A DNA stretch of 18,182 bases from JBLHKE01 sp047619485 (GTDB lineage: Bacteria; Verrucomicrobiota; Verrucomicrobiia; Verrucomicrobiales; DEV007), in NCBI GenBank assembly GCA_047619485.1, contig JBLHKE010000056.1, positions 1 through 18,182 of the forward strand. Reading direction: 5' to 3'. This document shows, in pieces, positions 7,236 through 13,614 of the stretch; positions within the stretch are counted from its first letter, which is position 1; every line of letters starts with the position of its first letter. The notes below the pieces were generated by a model. The model did not search any database, was not told the origin of the DNA, and was given only the letters and a program-made list of their open reading frames with translations. A program made the position numbers and the translations under genes.

Positions 7236-7940
7236 GCGGGTAGGCGAGAGATTCTAACTCCCGCTCGCACAACACCGGCGCGGGTTCGTCGGGCGACCGT
7301 TTCGATGGTAACGGATCGGCCAGGTGGATCTGCCCACTGTGCCGAACCGCCGATGCTGGTATCGCGGGGCGATAGCAGTCGCCCGACAACGTCCCACAGC
7401 GCCGACTGACCGGTGTGCGGTCTCAAACGCCAGCGGGCTGCCCGGTCAGCGCGCAGCAGAGGGCGCGTCAGAGCCAGGAAGCGGCGTCCTCCCTTCGGCA
7501 CTGCCTCGCAGCACCCACGCCGATGCGTCTGGCTCGACCGCCGCGCCCACCCCCGCGATTTCCCCTCGCCAACCCGCCAGATTCCCGCAACAACTCCAAC
7601 CATCAGGTCGGGAAGACCGTTTCTTGGGCGCGGAGGGGAGATCGAATCCAGCCGCTGCCCCGGACGCGAGCTTACACCAACCCGGCAGACCCCGTAGTGT
7701 CCGGAAACTCGAATCGCCTACATTTCATGCGGCATCCCATTAGTAGCGCAGCAAGAAGATTCGGAAATAACACGGCAAAGCGGCTCGAATCGCCCCACTC
7801 GCAAACGTCGGAAGGTTCTTGTCTGGCATAGGAGGGAGACATTTGAAATCCAACCGGGTGGTCGGCTGGCAGCAGGTCTACTGATGCTCGGGATCTTCAT
7901 GGCTCCTATATACTTCCTCATCATCGCCCTCCCCTCTCCA
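7236..7940. other. GC-rich non-coding stretch with inverted repeats
   Basis: No frame here has recognisable domains, and overlapping frames on both strands have Arg/Pro/Ser-rich shadow-like translations. Visible structure: a perfect 10 bp inverted repeat GTCGGGCGAC (7288-7297) and GTCGCCCGAC (7378-7387), and CTGACCGG (7406-7413) with CCGGTCAG (7442-7449) around a 28-base loop. I read it as intergenic repeat sequence and gene debris. Confidence 0.5.
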
Positions 7941-8417
7941 TATGGTGCAATAAGTCGGCCGAACCCTAAAACAACTATGTTCCAGCACGAACCGACAGGT
8001 TCAGGCTGTCGATCTCAGCCAATCTCACGGAGGGATTCTCCCGGGCTTTCCTGGGTCTTTCCTTGCGCTTCGCCGCCGCCCCTGGGCGCAAATACCGCGA
8101 TTCCGGCAGGGCGCAAGGAACCGGCCGGGAAGGACCTGTGAGCGTCGCGTGCGGCGTATACCAATCATGCATCCGTATTTGTAGGGATCAGCGATTGGGC
8201 GACGGGCAGCATGAAACTCGTAAACGCCTCCGTGCCCAACGGGTTGCGCTCTTCAGCTGGCCGGTACCGGCCCCTCTGGAACGCGAAAAGCGCAAGGGAA
8301 GCCAAGCGGAAGGCCATGGAACCGCCCTCGTTAGGTGGGCTGAGATCGAGGGTTCAAGGCCGTCATCCCGTCCCGGAATACTTGTGTTTTCGGGGGCGGC
8401 CGATTAATTGCACCATA
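7941..8417. repeat. ~480 bp imperfect palindrome of a diverged repeat
   Basis: TATGGTGCAATAAGTCGGCC at 7941 has a mirrored partner ending at 8417 (on the minus strand TATGGTGCAATTAATCGGCC). The likeness continues inward through TCGATCTCAGCC (near 8009 and its mirror near 8340) and CCTTGCGCTT (near 8062 and its mirror near 8290). Read outward-in, both arms can be translated to related peptides, SPYGAISRPNPKT and SPYGAINRPPPKT. The arms have diverged by roughly a quarter to a third. The centre is near 8180. No gene is supported inside. Confidence 0.6.
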
Positions 8418-8421
8418 CGGG

Positions 8422-8523
8422 CTGACCGGGATGGTGACCCTGGATCTCAGCGGCACCCAGATCACCGACGCCGGGGTGGAGAAGTTCCAAGCTGCGCTGC
8501 CGAAGTGCGGGATCACCCGCTGA
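8422..8523 (+). pseudogene. 3' remnant of a leucine-rich-repeat protein
   Basis: The frame reads LTGMVTLDLSGTQITDAGVE followed by KFQAALPKCGITR and TGA at 8521-8523. This is a textbook last repeat of a bacterial LRR protein (LxxLxLxxTxITDxGV, then a QAALPKC cap). No earlier LRR units precede it; the sequence switches at about 8418 to the palindromic repeat. It is therefore a truncated gene end. An ATG at 8431 would give only 30 residues and is unlikely to be a real start. Confidence 0.65.
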
Positions 8524-8665
8524 TGGGCTGGCGGGCGAGCTATGGCCACCGATCCGGCTGGAGATGCTCGACGACCCGGCGATTGGGGCGATCTTTTAGG
8601 GGAAGTTTCAGGGAAGTAAACGCTAACACTGTTCAACCAATCCCCGTAACTCGCTAACAATCAGG

Positions 8666-8738
<73 letters not shown>

Positions 8739-8820
8739 TTTGACTGTTTTTACAGGGTTTTAAGCCTGCTATTTATTCCTAGATTGCTTTTTCTACACCT
8801 CTTTTCTGCATTTATGGCGA

Positions 8821-9087
8821 AAAATTGGACAAAACGTCGAAAAGAAAGCGAAGAAAACTGGCTGGCAAAAAACCGGAGTTAACAACCTGACCAACAATGC
8901 TTCAGGTGTCTACTATGCCCGTTTTAAGGTCGGTGGCAAGCAGGTCTGGCGAAGCCTTAAAAAACTGCTGAAATCGCGGAAATTCTGCGCGACTTGGCAA
9001 GTGAACCTCGATGAAGGCGCGGTGGCGCTCGCGGAATTTGCAGAATGGGTGCAGCGCCTTGGCCACTCCCGCGCCCTCTTTCGTTAG
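8821..9087 (+). pseudogene. Truncated tyrosine-recombinase (phage-type integrase) N-terminus
   Basis: The frame ending in TAG 9085-9087 contains KKTGWQKTGVNNLTNNASG, then VYYARFKVGGKQVWRSLK, which is the N-terminal SAM-like start typical of a large integrase group. There is no proper start codon (the frame is open from 8764 but lacks ATG/GTG), and the family pattern breaks off after RSLK near 8960. No core-binding or catalytic domain (R..HxxR..Y) follows; only ~40 unrelated residues precede the stop. It is a dead integrase remnant next to a tRNA gene, transcribed away from it. It marks past integration or excision at this locus. Confidence 0.7.
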
Positions 9088-9088
9088 A

Positions 9089-9156
9089 GATGTCGGCCAC
9101 GCTCGAAATCAGTCTGGGATGTATCCTCACCTCAGTTCGGGTTTAACAAAACCAGA
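9089..9156 (+). pseudogene. Broken duplicate of the XRE regulator 3' end
   Basis: Bases 9089-9129 match 10070-10110 of the intact XRE gene with three mismatches in 41, and 9130-9156 match the segment around that gene's stop (10166-10190) more loosely. About 55 bp of the acidic C-terminal coding part is missing between. The frame reads SATLEISLGCIL then stops (TAA 9144-9146). It begins two bases after the stop of the integrase remnant. Confidence 0.75.
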
Positions 9157-9193
9157 GTGAAATCTACAGACAACTAGGTTGGGATAGCGTTCC

Positions 9194-9225
9194 GGATTGT
9201 TTGGTTCTTAGCGAACGGACAATCC
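9194..9225. other. Nested hairpin, possible small RNA or terminator element
   Basis: GGATTGT (9194-9200) pairs with ACAATCC (9219-9225), and inside it GTTC pairs with GAAC around TTAGC. Perfect pairing of both stems makes this more than a chance repeat, but no T-run follows. Confidence 0.35.
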
Positions 9226-9615
9226 CGGTTTGCAGGTAGACGAATCACACACCGTGCGCTCGGATAGCTTGCCCGCGTTCACGATGCACTCGACAACCTT
9301 CATTGCCGAGTGTCGCGCTACAATTTCTTATCAAGGGAAAAAGGCAACTCAAGTGACTGACTATCAGAAAGGTCGCGAGCGAGAGTGTTTGTATTACTCC
9401 GTATAAAAAAATCTGAACAGAAATTATTTCTAATTCGCATAGAAATTAGATCGAAAAACCGCCCCCCTCCCCTTGCCAATGAACAAAAAATATCCGATGC
9501 TTTTCGCAAAAAAATAGGGCACCCCAGCAAACGTGATTGGCAACACTCACATTATTAGAAACTTACCCTCATCCGATCGATTGGTATTGCTCTTCCGCGG
9601 CTTTGAAATATTTAG

Positions 9616-9629
9616 GTGACAATTGTCAC
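9616..9629. promoter_or_regulatory. Perfect 14 bp palindrome, candidate operator
   Basis: GTGACAATTGTCAC is a perfect two-fold palindrome about 255 bp upstream of the XRE-family gene and 22 bp before a candidate -35 element. Such sites are typical for dimeric HTH repressors. Binding by the neighbouring XRE protein is only a hypothesis. Confidence 0.35.
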
Positions 9630-9651
9630 AGCCCTCTAGATTCAACTTTGC

Positions 9652-9682
9652 TTGACTATTGTCGATCAACACATCATAGGAT
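9652..9682 (+). promoter_or_regulatory. Candidate promoter upstream of the XRE gene
   Basis: TTGACT at 9652-9657 and TAGGAT at 9677-9682 are separated by 19 bases. The spacing is longer than ideal and the -10 differs from consensus at two positions. The leader to ATG 9885 would be about 195 bases. Confidence 0.25.
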
Positions 9683-9884
9683 GTAATTAGAACGGGAGAA
9701 GAGGAGATCCACTTAAATCATTCATTGTGTTCGACGCTTATATAAATCCAGCGGCCTGTCAGATCCAATCCCGACGACCGCATGAGTTTGTATCTCTGCG
9801 ACCGGACAAAGCAATTCCTAGGGGCACTACTCGCAAACTTTTTACGATCGATATCCTCACAACAACCACGAGGAATTTTGGAAA

Positions 9885-10181
9885 ATGACTAGTGTAGAGG
9901 ATCAGCCAGTTCAAGAGGTCGTCACTGAAATCATTCAGGCCGTGAAGCAGGCGAGAGAGGAGAATGGAATATCGAGATATCGGTTAGCAAAACTTACCGG
10001 CCTCCATGCCAGCACGATAAGCCTGATAGAGCGGGGTGAGAGAAGCCCGTCCCTGTTTGTGATGTTAAAGATATCGGCCGCGCTCGAAATCAGTCTGGGA
10101 TGCATCCTCAGCAAAAATGAATCTCAGTGTCGTTGCGAAGATGAGCCAGTGGCATCCAACGAGGACTCAGTTCAAGATTAG
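9885..10181 (+). CDS. XRE-family HTH transcriptional regulator
   Basis: A 98-residue Cro/C1-type DNA-binding protein. The helix-turn-helix lies at about residues 20-72: QAREENGISRYRLAKLTGLH, then STISLIERGERSPSL, which contains the classic recognition-helix pattern STISLIERGxRSP. After it comes an acidic, Cys-containing tail (CRCEDEPVASNED). It is likely to be a dimeric repressor or activator of nearby genes, possibly itself; its target is unknown. ATG 9885 has GAGGA eleven bases upstream. A mutated copy of its 3' part lies at 9089-9156, so this gene belongs to a duplicated unit. The gene converges with the conserved hypothetical gene on the minus strand. No partner toxin is evident directly downstream. 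Confidence 0.85.
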   Translation: MTSVEDQPVQEVVTEIIQAVKQAREENGISRYRLAKLTGLHASTISLIERGERSPSLFVMLKISAALEISLGCILSKNESQCRCEDEPVASNEDSVQD

Positions 10182-10368
10182 CAAAACCAAAGGGGAATTT
10201 TCAGGTGGGCATTGCAATTCTGAATGTCGAGTTGGATGGTGGCACCGCGTTGAGATCGGGGTTCATCTACCCGCAGTTATTTTCGTGTAACGCTGTTCCT
10301 GTCAGGAGATGGCCGAGAAAGCATTCACGGCAGGCTGCAGCCGCGTTATCCAATTTCCGACGACGGTC

Positions 10369-10737
10369 TCATGGACGCGCGCCGTGTAGACAGCGGGTCA
10401 CAACCGACTTCTCATGTCGACTTCTTATGTCGACTTCATCGAAGCTAGCATCGGGTAGATGGACGCTTGGATTCGGGAAGAACTCGCCATCACGTATCTC
10501 AATGATCGTTAACTTGGAGAGCGCAATCCTTCGCCAATTTCTCGATGAGTTTGGAACAATTTTCCTACTTCTTGATTTCCCGCCGAACTGATAAAAAAGG
10601 CCTTGCTCCCGGCCATATTTCATCCCGATCACGTGTGGGCATAAATGCCTGAGGCAACCACCGGACATGGCAACAATCTGTTGCCTGCCTTCAATCGCGT
10701 TTTTAACCAGTTGATACGTCTCTGCCGAACTCACCAC
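10369..10737 (-). CDS. Conserved hypothetical protein (CPHxxG/YQFGG family), altered C-terminus
   Basis: 122 residues from GTG 10737 (or GTG 10734). The pattern LVKNAIEGRQQI, CPHVIGMKYGREQ (33-45), YQFGG (49-53), NWRR (67-70), RDGEF and DEVDI (100-104) matches my memory of a widespread uncharacterised bacterial family of ~100 residues (xxCPHxlGxKxGxxxxlxYQfgGxSxSG...WRc...dG...vDvxDV). It has a WYL-like small beta-barrel look, which is inference. The segment after DEVDI is not family-like and arises from a 13 bp tandem duplication that shifts the frame (10405-10438). No Shine-Dalgarno is visible before the GTG. Function is unknown. Confidence 0.6.
   Translation of the reverse strand: MVSSAETYQLVKNAIEGRQQIVAMSGGCLRHLCPHVIGMKYGREQGLFYQFGGKSRSRKIVPNSSRNWRRIALSKLTIIEIRDGEFFPNPSVHLPDASFDEVDIRSRHEKSVVTRCLHGARP
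10405..10438. repeat. 13 bp tandem duplication inside the gene's 3' end
   Basis: CGACTTCTCATGT (10405-10417) is followed by CGACTTCTTATGT (10418-10430) and a partial third unit CGACTTCA (10431-10438). The unit length is not a multiple of three. Deleting one unit makes the minus-strand gene end DEVDMRSRL-stop, close to where its family normally ends. The present frame instead runs on for 13 extra codons. Confidence 0.8.
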
Positions 10738-10915
10738 AATATTATCACTTTGGACATGTTAACTAAATGCATCATCGTTGATATTGCAATGGTATTTTAA
10801 AGATAAAACATGCCTCGGCCGACAACTGCCTTCCTCAGACACAAATAGGCTCGGCCCTCAGCCCGGGATTCCGAGTGGATCGCAGTTTGTGCTGCGCGCC
10901 GGTGTCAGGCCTGGG

Positions 10916-11056
10916 TCAGAGGTCTGATACCATTAGCGATCTAAGGGCACCTAGAAATGGAATTACGCTCTCCCTATCATCGACTTGCAGAGGATATAGC
11001 TCACCCGATTCATCAACCATAAGACGGCGGAATTCCCCGCCAATTTGAAGTGACAT
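10916..11056 (-). CDS. Possible small protein or gene remnant, 46 residues
   Basis: From ATG 11056 the frame reads MSLQIGGEFRRLMVDESGEL, then YPLQVDDRESVIPFLGALRS and LMVSDL, with TGA at 10916-10918. The mix of charged and hydrophobic residues looks protein-like, unlike the surrounding shadow frames. The same character continues upstream of the ATG (VSSVRIYHIGDP) to a TAG, so it may be the tail of a truncated gene rather than an intact small one. I do not recognise it. It lies ~180 bp upstream of the conserved hypothetical gene on the same strand. Confidence 0.3.
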   Translation of the reverse strand: MSLQIGGEFRRLMVDESGELYPLQVDDRESVIPFLGALRSLMVSDL

Positions 11057-11118
11057 GGGATCCCCGATATGGTAAATTCGAACACTAGAGACGGCTTCCT
11101 AGATTGCGTCTGACAGAC

Positions 11119-11313
11119 ATGGACAAATTTGATAGAAGTGGGCAAACCGAAATACCGGGTATCGAAAGTCGTCAATGGCGCAAGATTGCCCCCAGACATC
11201 GGAGCTGGGGTGGTTATTATTCGAGCCGTCGCAAAGCCCTCTATCTGCTAGGATCGATCGGCATCTTCGCCGTTTGGGTTTTCATCCTCGTCTCAATCTT
11301 CCGAAGCACCTGA
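11119..11313 (+). CDS. Possible small single-pass membrane protein, 64 residues
   Basis: From ATG 11119 the product has a basic, Arg-rich N-terminal half (ESRQWRKIAPRHRSWGGYYS) followed by one convincing membrane segment at residues ~41-61 (ALYLLGSIGIFAVWVFILVS) and a four-residue tail. The positive-inside rule would place the N-terminus in the cytoplasm. No homology is recognised and no Shine-Dalgarno is seen. It could equally be the remnant of a larger gene. Confidence 0.35.
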   Translation: MDKFDRSGQTEIPGIESRQWRKIAPRHRSWGGYYSSRRKALYLLGSIGIFAVWVFILVSIFRST

Positions 11314-11354
11314 GCCCGCTGCCAGTGCTCCGACATGACTGCGGCTGCTGCCAC

Positions 11355-11375
11355 CCCGTCGCCCGTCGCCCGTCG
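11355..11375. repeat. Short tandem repeat, three 7 bp units
   Basis: CCCGTCG occurs three times in a row and a fourth unit starts (CCCG). It lies in the non-coding gap between the small membrane-protein frame and the 3' end of hldD. Confidence 0.7.
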
Positions 11376-11533
11376 CCCGCGCCAAAACCCCGCTCAGCAG
11401 CCTATTCGTGGATCAGCTGATGATACCCGTTTCGAATCGTGGTCTCAAATTCGAACAAGGCTACTCGGGGCAACTATTTGTCCTCGACGTAATCAACATT
11501 GCTCGAGCAGATAGGAGTGTCCGCACTCCGGAT

Positions 11534-12535
11534 TCACTCTCCGCCATCCAGCAACTTGCCGGGCACGAGATAATTTGCGACGTAGTCTCTGACTGCATCT
11601 GCCAGCCCGGTCGTTCCGCCCTCGTAGCCACTGCCATCCAGCTTGCCGGTATCCGCACAGGTGTAGTATTGGTATTTGTCTCGCATCGTCTCGGGCATCT
11701 CGATGAATTCGATCTGCGGCTCTTTTTCCAACGCAGCGAAGATGGCGTCGACTAGTTGGATCCAGGTGCTGGCGTTGCCACTGCCGATGTTGAACAAGCC
11801 GTTGGCATCGGGGTTCTCTGCGAGGTGCAGGGTCATCTTGACGGCATCTTTCACGTAGAGGAAATCGCGCATCTGCTTACCGTCTTTGTAGTCGGGCTTG
11901 TAACTCTTGAAGAGCCCGACCTTGCCGGTCTCGACGATCTGCGCGTAGGCCTTATTCACTAGGCTGCGCATGTCATCTTTGTGGTTCTCGTTGGGGCCGT
12001 AGACGTTGAAATACTTCAGCCCGACCATGTCGTCGAGGATCTCTTGCTTCTGCGCCCACAGATCGAACAGGTGCTTCGAGTAGCCATACATGTTGAGCGG
12101 GCGCAGACCGTCGATGTCTCCCGTGTCACTCATCCCCTGCTCACCATCGCCGTAGGTGGCAGCCGAGGAGGCGTAGACGAAGCGGGCGTCGATTGACTGC
12201 GACCACAAGGCCATCGCTTTGGTGTATTCGTAGTTGTTCGCGATCAGGAAATCGGCATCGGTTTCAGTTGTCGCGGAGCAGGCACCTAGGTGGAAGATGC
12301 TCGTCACATCGCCGAGACAATCCTCAGATGCCTCCACCGCATCGATGAGCACATCGGCGTCGACGTAGTCCTGGTAGCGCAGGCCGGTGAGGTTTTTCCA
12401 TTTCTCATCCCTGCCGAGACGGTCGCTGATGACGATGTTGTCGTGACCCCGGCGGTTCAGCTCCCAGATGAGGGCGCTGCCGATGAATCCGGCACCGCCG
12501 GTGACGAGGATGGTTCCTTCTGAAAATAATGACAT
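11534..12535 (-). CDS. hldD: ADP-L-glycero-D-manno-heptose 6-epimerase
   Basis: A 333-residue extended short-chain dehydrogenase/reductase that converts ADP-D-glycero- to ADP-L-glycero-D-manno-heptose, the last step in making the activated heptose for LPS inner core; it is cytosolic. Visible: the NADP-binding GGAGFIGS at 13-20, FHLGACSATTETD (81-93), YASSAATYGDG with the catalytic Ser/Thr region (121-131), catalytic Y150-x-x-x-K154 (MYGYSK), and FNVYGPNENHKDDM (177-189) typical of the HldD branch. Length is close to the usual ~310-330. ATG 12535 was chosen because the Rossmann motif follows at the normal distance; the longer in-frame start adds 43 unrelated residues. There is no strong Shine-Dalgarno. 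It is divergent from the protease with only 55 bp between starts, so their promoters overlap or extend into each other. Confidence 0.92.
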   Translation of the reverse strand: MSLFSEGTILVTGGAGFIGSALIWELNRRGHDNIVISDRLGRDEKWKNLTGLRYQDYVDADVLIDAVEASEDCLGDVTSIFHLGACSATTETDADFLIANNYEYTKAMALWSQSIDARFVYASSAATYGDGEQGMSDTGDIDGLRPLNMYGYSKHLFDLWAQKQEILDDMVGLKYFNVYGPNENHKDDMRSLVNKAYAQIVETGKVGLFKSYKPDYKDGKQMRDFLYVKDAVKMTLHLAENPDANGLFNIGSGNASTWIQLVDAIFAALEKEPQIEFIEMPETMRDKYQYYTCADTGKLDGSGYEGGTTGLADAVRDYVANYLVPGKLLDGGE

Positions 12536-12590
12536 AGCTATAAGAACTTTCTTACTCGCCTTTTTCCCCAGAAGCGTCAAGTTTTGCTCC

Positions 12591-13538
12591 ATGAAGCCCC
12601 ATCTTTCCTTTCTGATCCTCGTCGCCGTCTTGTTTGGCAAAGCAGCCATCGCCCAGGACGCCAACCCGAAGGCCGTCGACGATCGTCAGATCAAAGCCAC
12701 GTTCGAGAAACAACTCGGGCGGCTCAAGGACGAAGGCAAGACCCCTGATCCAGCAGATCTCCGCAAACAGATGGAGAAGCGCAAGCACCACGCGCTCGAG
12801 CTTCCCCGCGCCCAACCGCTAAACGCTTCCAGAGGAACCGCCGGCGTCTACCAGCAGCGCCGTGACAGCGTGCTGTGCTTCGGCAACATCTACAAGTGTG
12901 ACAGCTGCAACAAGTGGCACGGCAACATCGCCGGCGGGTTCGTCATCTCTGAAGATGGCGTGGCAGTCACCAACTACCATGTGATGGAGGCCGCCAAGGC
13001 TGGCGCTTTTGGTGCGATGACCACCGACGGAAAAGTCTACCAGGTGGAAGAGATCCTGGCGGCGTCAAAAGCGGATGACCTCGCGATCGTAAAGCTCGCT
13101 GGCAACGGGTTCAAGCCAGCACCGCTGGTGGCAGACACGCCCGTCGGCTCGAAGGTGATCGCGATCACCCACCCGCAGGGACGTTTCTACTCGGTGTCGG
13201 AAGGCATCATCTCGCGCTATTACCGCCAGAGCGAGCGCAAGGGATCAGGACCCGAGCGGGTAGCCATCACCGCTGACTTTGCCAAAGGCTCGAGCGGATC
13301 GCCGGTCTTTTCAGAAAACGGTGATGTCATCGGCGTGGTCGCTTCGACCAATTCGATCTATTACGACCGCGAGAAAGACGGTAGCCAGAAGAACTTGCAG
13401 ATGGTTATCAAGTCGTGCATCCCGACCAGAGCGATCTTGAACCTCCTGTCCGAGGCCAAAAAAGAAAAGCCTACAGAGAAAGAAGAAGCTCCGGAAAAGA
13501 AGGCTGAGCCAAAGTCGGAAATCGAAAACAAGGCCTGA
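12591..13538 (+). CDS. Exported trypsin-like serine protease
   Basis: 315 residues with a signal peptide (1-21, cleavage near AIA-QD). Residues ~22-90 form a charged helical segment. The trypsin-like (S1/S1C-type) domain covers ~92-285 with the full triad: H130 (TNYHVM), D163 (ADDLAIVKL) and S235 (KGSSGSPVF, oxyanion Gly 233). A CxxC pair sits at C103/C106 with C96 nearby (CFGNIYKCDSC), in the place where a zinc or disulfide cluster could sit. The ~27 C-terminal residues are Lys/Glu-rich and probably disordered. No PDZ domain follows, so this is not a complete DegP/HtrA. A periplasmic or surface role is inferred. ATG 12591 was preferred to the upstream in-frame start because the signal peptide starts there. 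Confidence 0.88.
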   Translation: MKPHLSFLILVAVLFGKAAIAQDANPKAVDDRQIKATFEKQLGRLKDEGKTPDPADLRKQMEKRKHHALELPRAQPLNASRGTAGVYQQRRDSVLCFGNIYKCDSCNKWHGNIAGGFVISEDGVAVTNYHVMEAAKAGAFGAMTTDGKVYQVEEILAASKADDLAIVKLAGNGFKPAPLVADTPVGSKVIAITHPQGRFYSVSEGIISRYYRQSERKGSGPERVAITADFAKGSSGSPVFSENGDVIGVVASTNSIYYDREKDGSQKNLQMVIKSCIPTRAILNLLSEAKKEKPTEKEEAPEKKAEPKSEIENKA

Positions 13539-13541
13539 CCT

Positions 13542-13614
13542 TAACTTCAATTTGTAGTCGCAGCAGTCGTGCTGAGCAGCTTTGGTATTGAGCTTCGATT
13601 GCAAATCGAAGTTA
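13542..13614. repeat. REP-like structured element after the protease gene
   Basis: TAACTTCAATTTG (13542-13554) is the reverse complement, with one mismatch, of CAAATCGAAGTTA (13602-13614). The right arm also forms its own perfect hairpin, CTTCGATT-GCA-AATCGAAG (13593-13611). Between the arms lie AGCA/TGCT and GCTG/CAGC mini-stems. It starts four bases after the protease stop, so it may cap or terminate that mRNA, although no T-run follows. Confidence 0.65.

Larger units (their letters stand above)
9157..9884. other. Intergenic stretch, AT-rich in parts, without a supportable gene
   Basis: No frame longer than ~70 codons is plausible; the only one (minus strand 9318-9530) has low-complexity composition. 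The region holds a nested hairpin at 9194-9225, a hairpin with TCTAATT/AATTAGA arms (9429-9435, 9444-9450), a perfect 14 bp palindrome at 9616-9629, and a possible promoter at 9652-9682. It may hold the control region of the XRE gene or an unannotated small RNA. Confidence 0.5.

Noticed and set aside
7127..7603. Minus-strand 158-codon frame overlapping the end of the dioxygenase gene
   Set aside because: Arg/Ala/Pro-rich, crosses inverted repeats and overlaps a real gene's 3' end. There is no domain signal.
8778..8795. CCTAGATTGCTTTTTC resembling the start of the ~70 bp repeat
   Set aside because: Only about 12 T-rich bases agree, and the similarity does not continue. Chance is likely.
8764..8820. 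In-frame extension upstream of the integrase remnant
   Set aside because: Open but without ATG, GTG or TTG in context. The translated residues do not resemble integrase sequence.
9318..9530. Minus-strand 70-codon frame
   Set aside because: Low-complexity AT-rich region, no start context, no plausible fold.
10205..10591. Plus-strand 128-codon frame
   Set aside because: Overlaps the conserved hypothetical gene on the other strand, which carries family-like motifs. This frame shows none.
9885..10737. Toxin-antitoxin reading of the XRE gene with the convergent conserved hypothetical gene
   Set aside because: The genes converge rather than form an operon, and the hypothetical shows no toxin motif (RelE, HigB, HipA).
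9157..11533. Retron or other defence island
   Set aside because: No reverse transcriptase, nuclease, NTPase or methylase frame is present between the integrase remnant and hldD.
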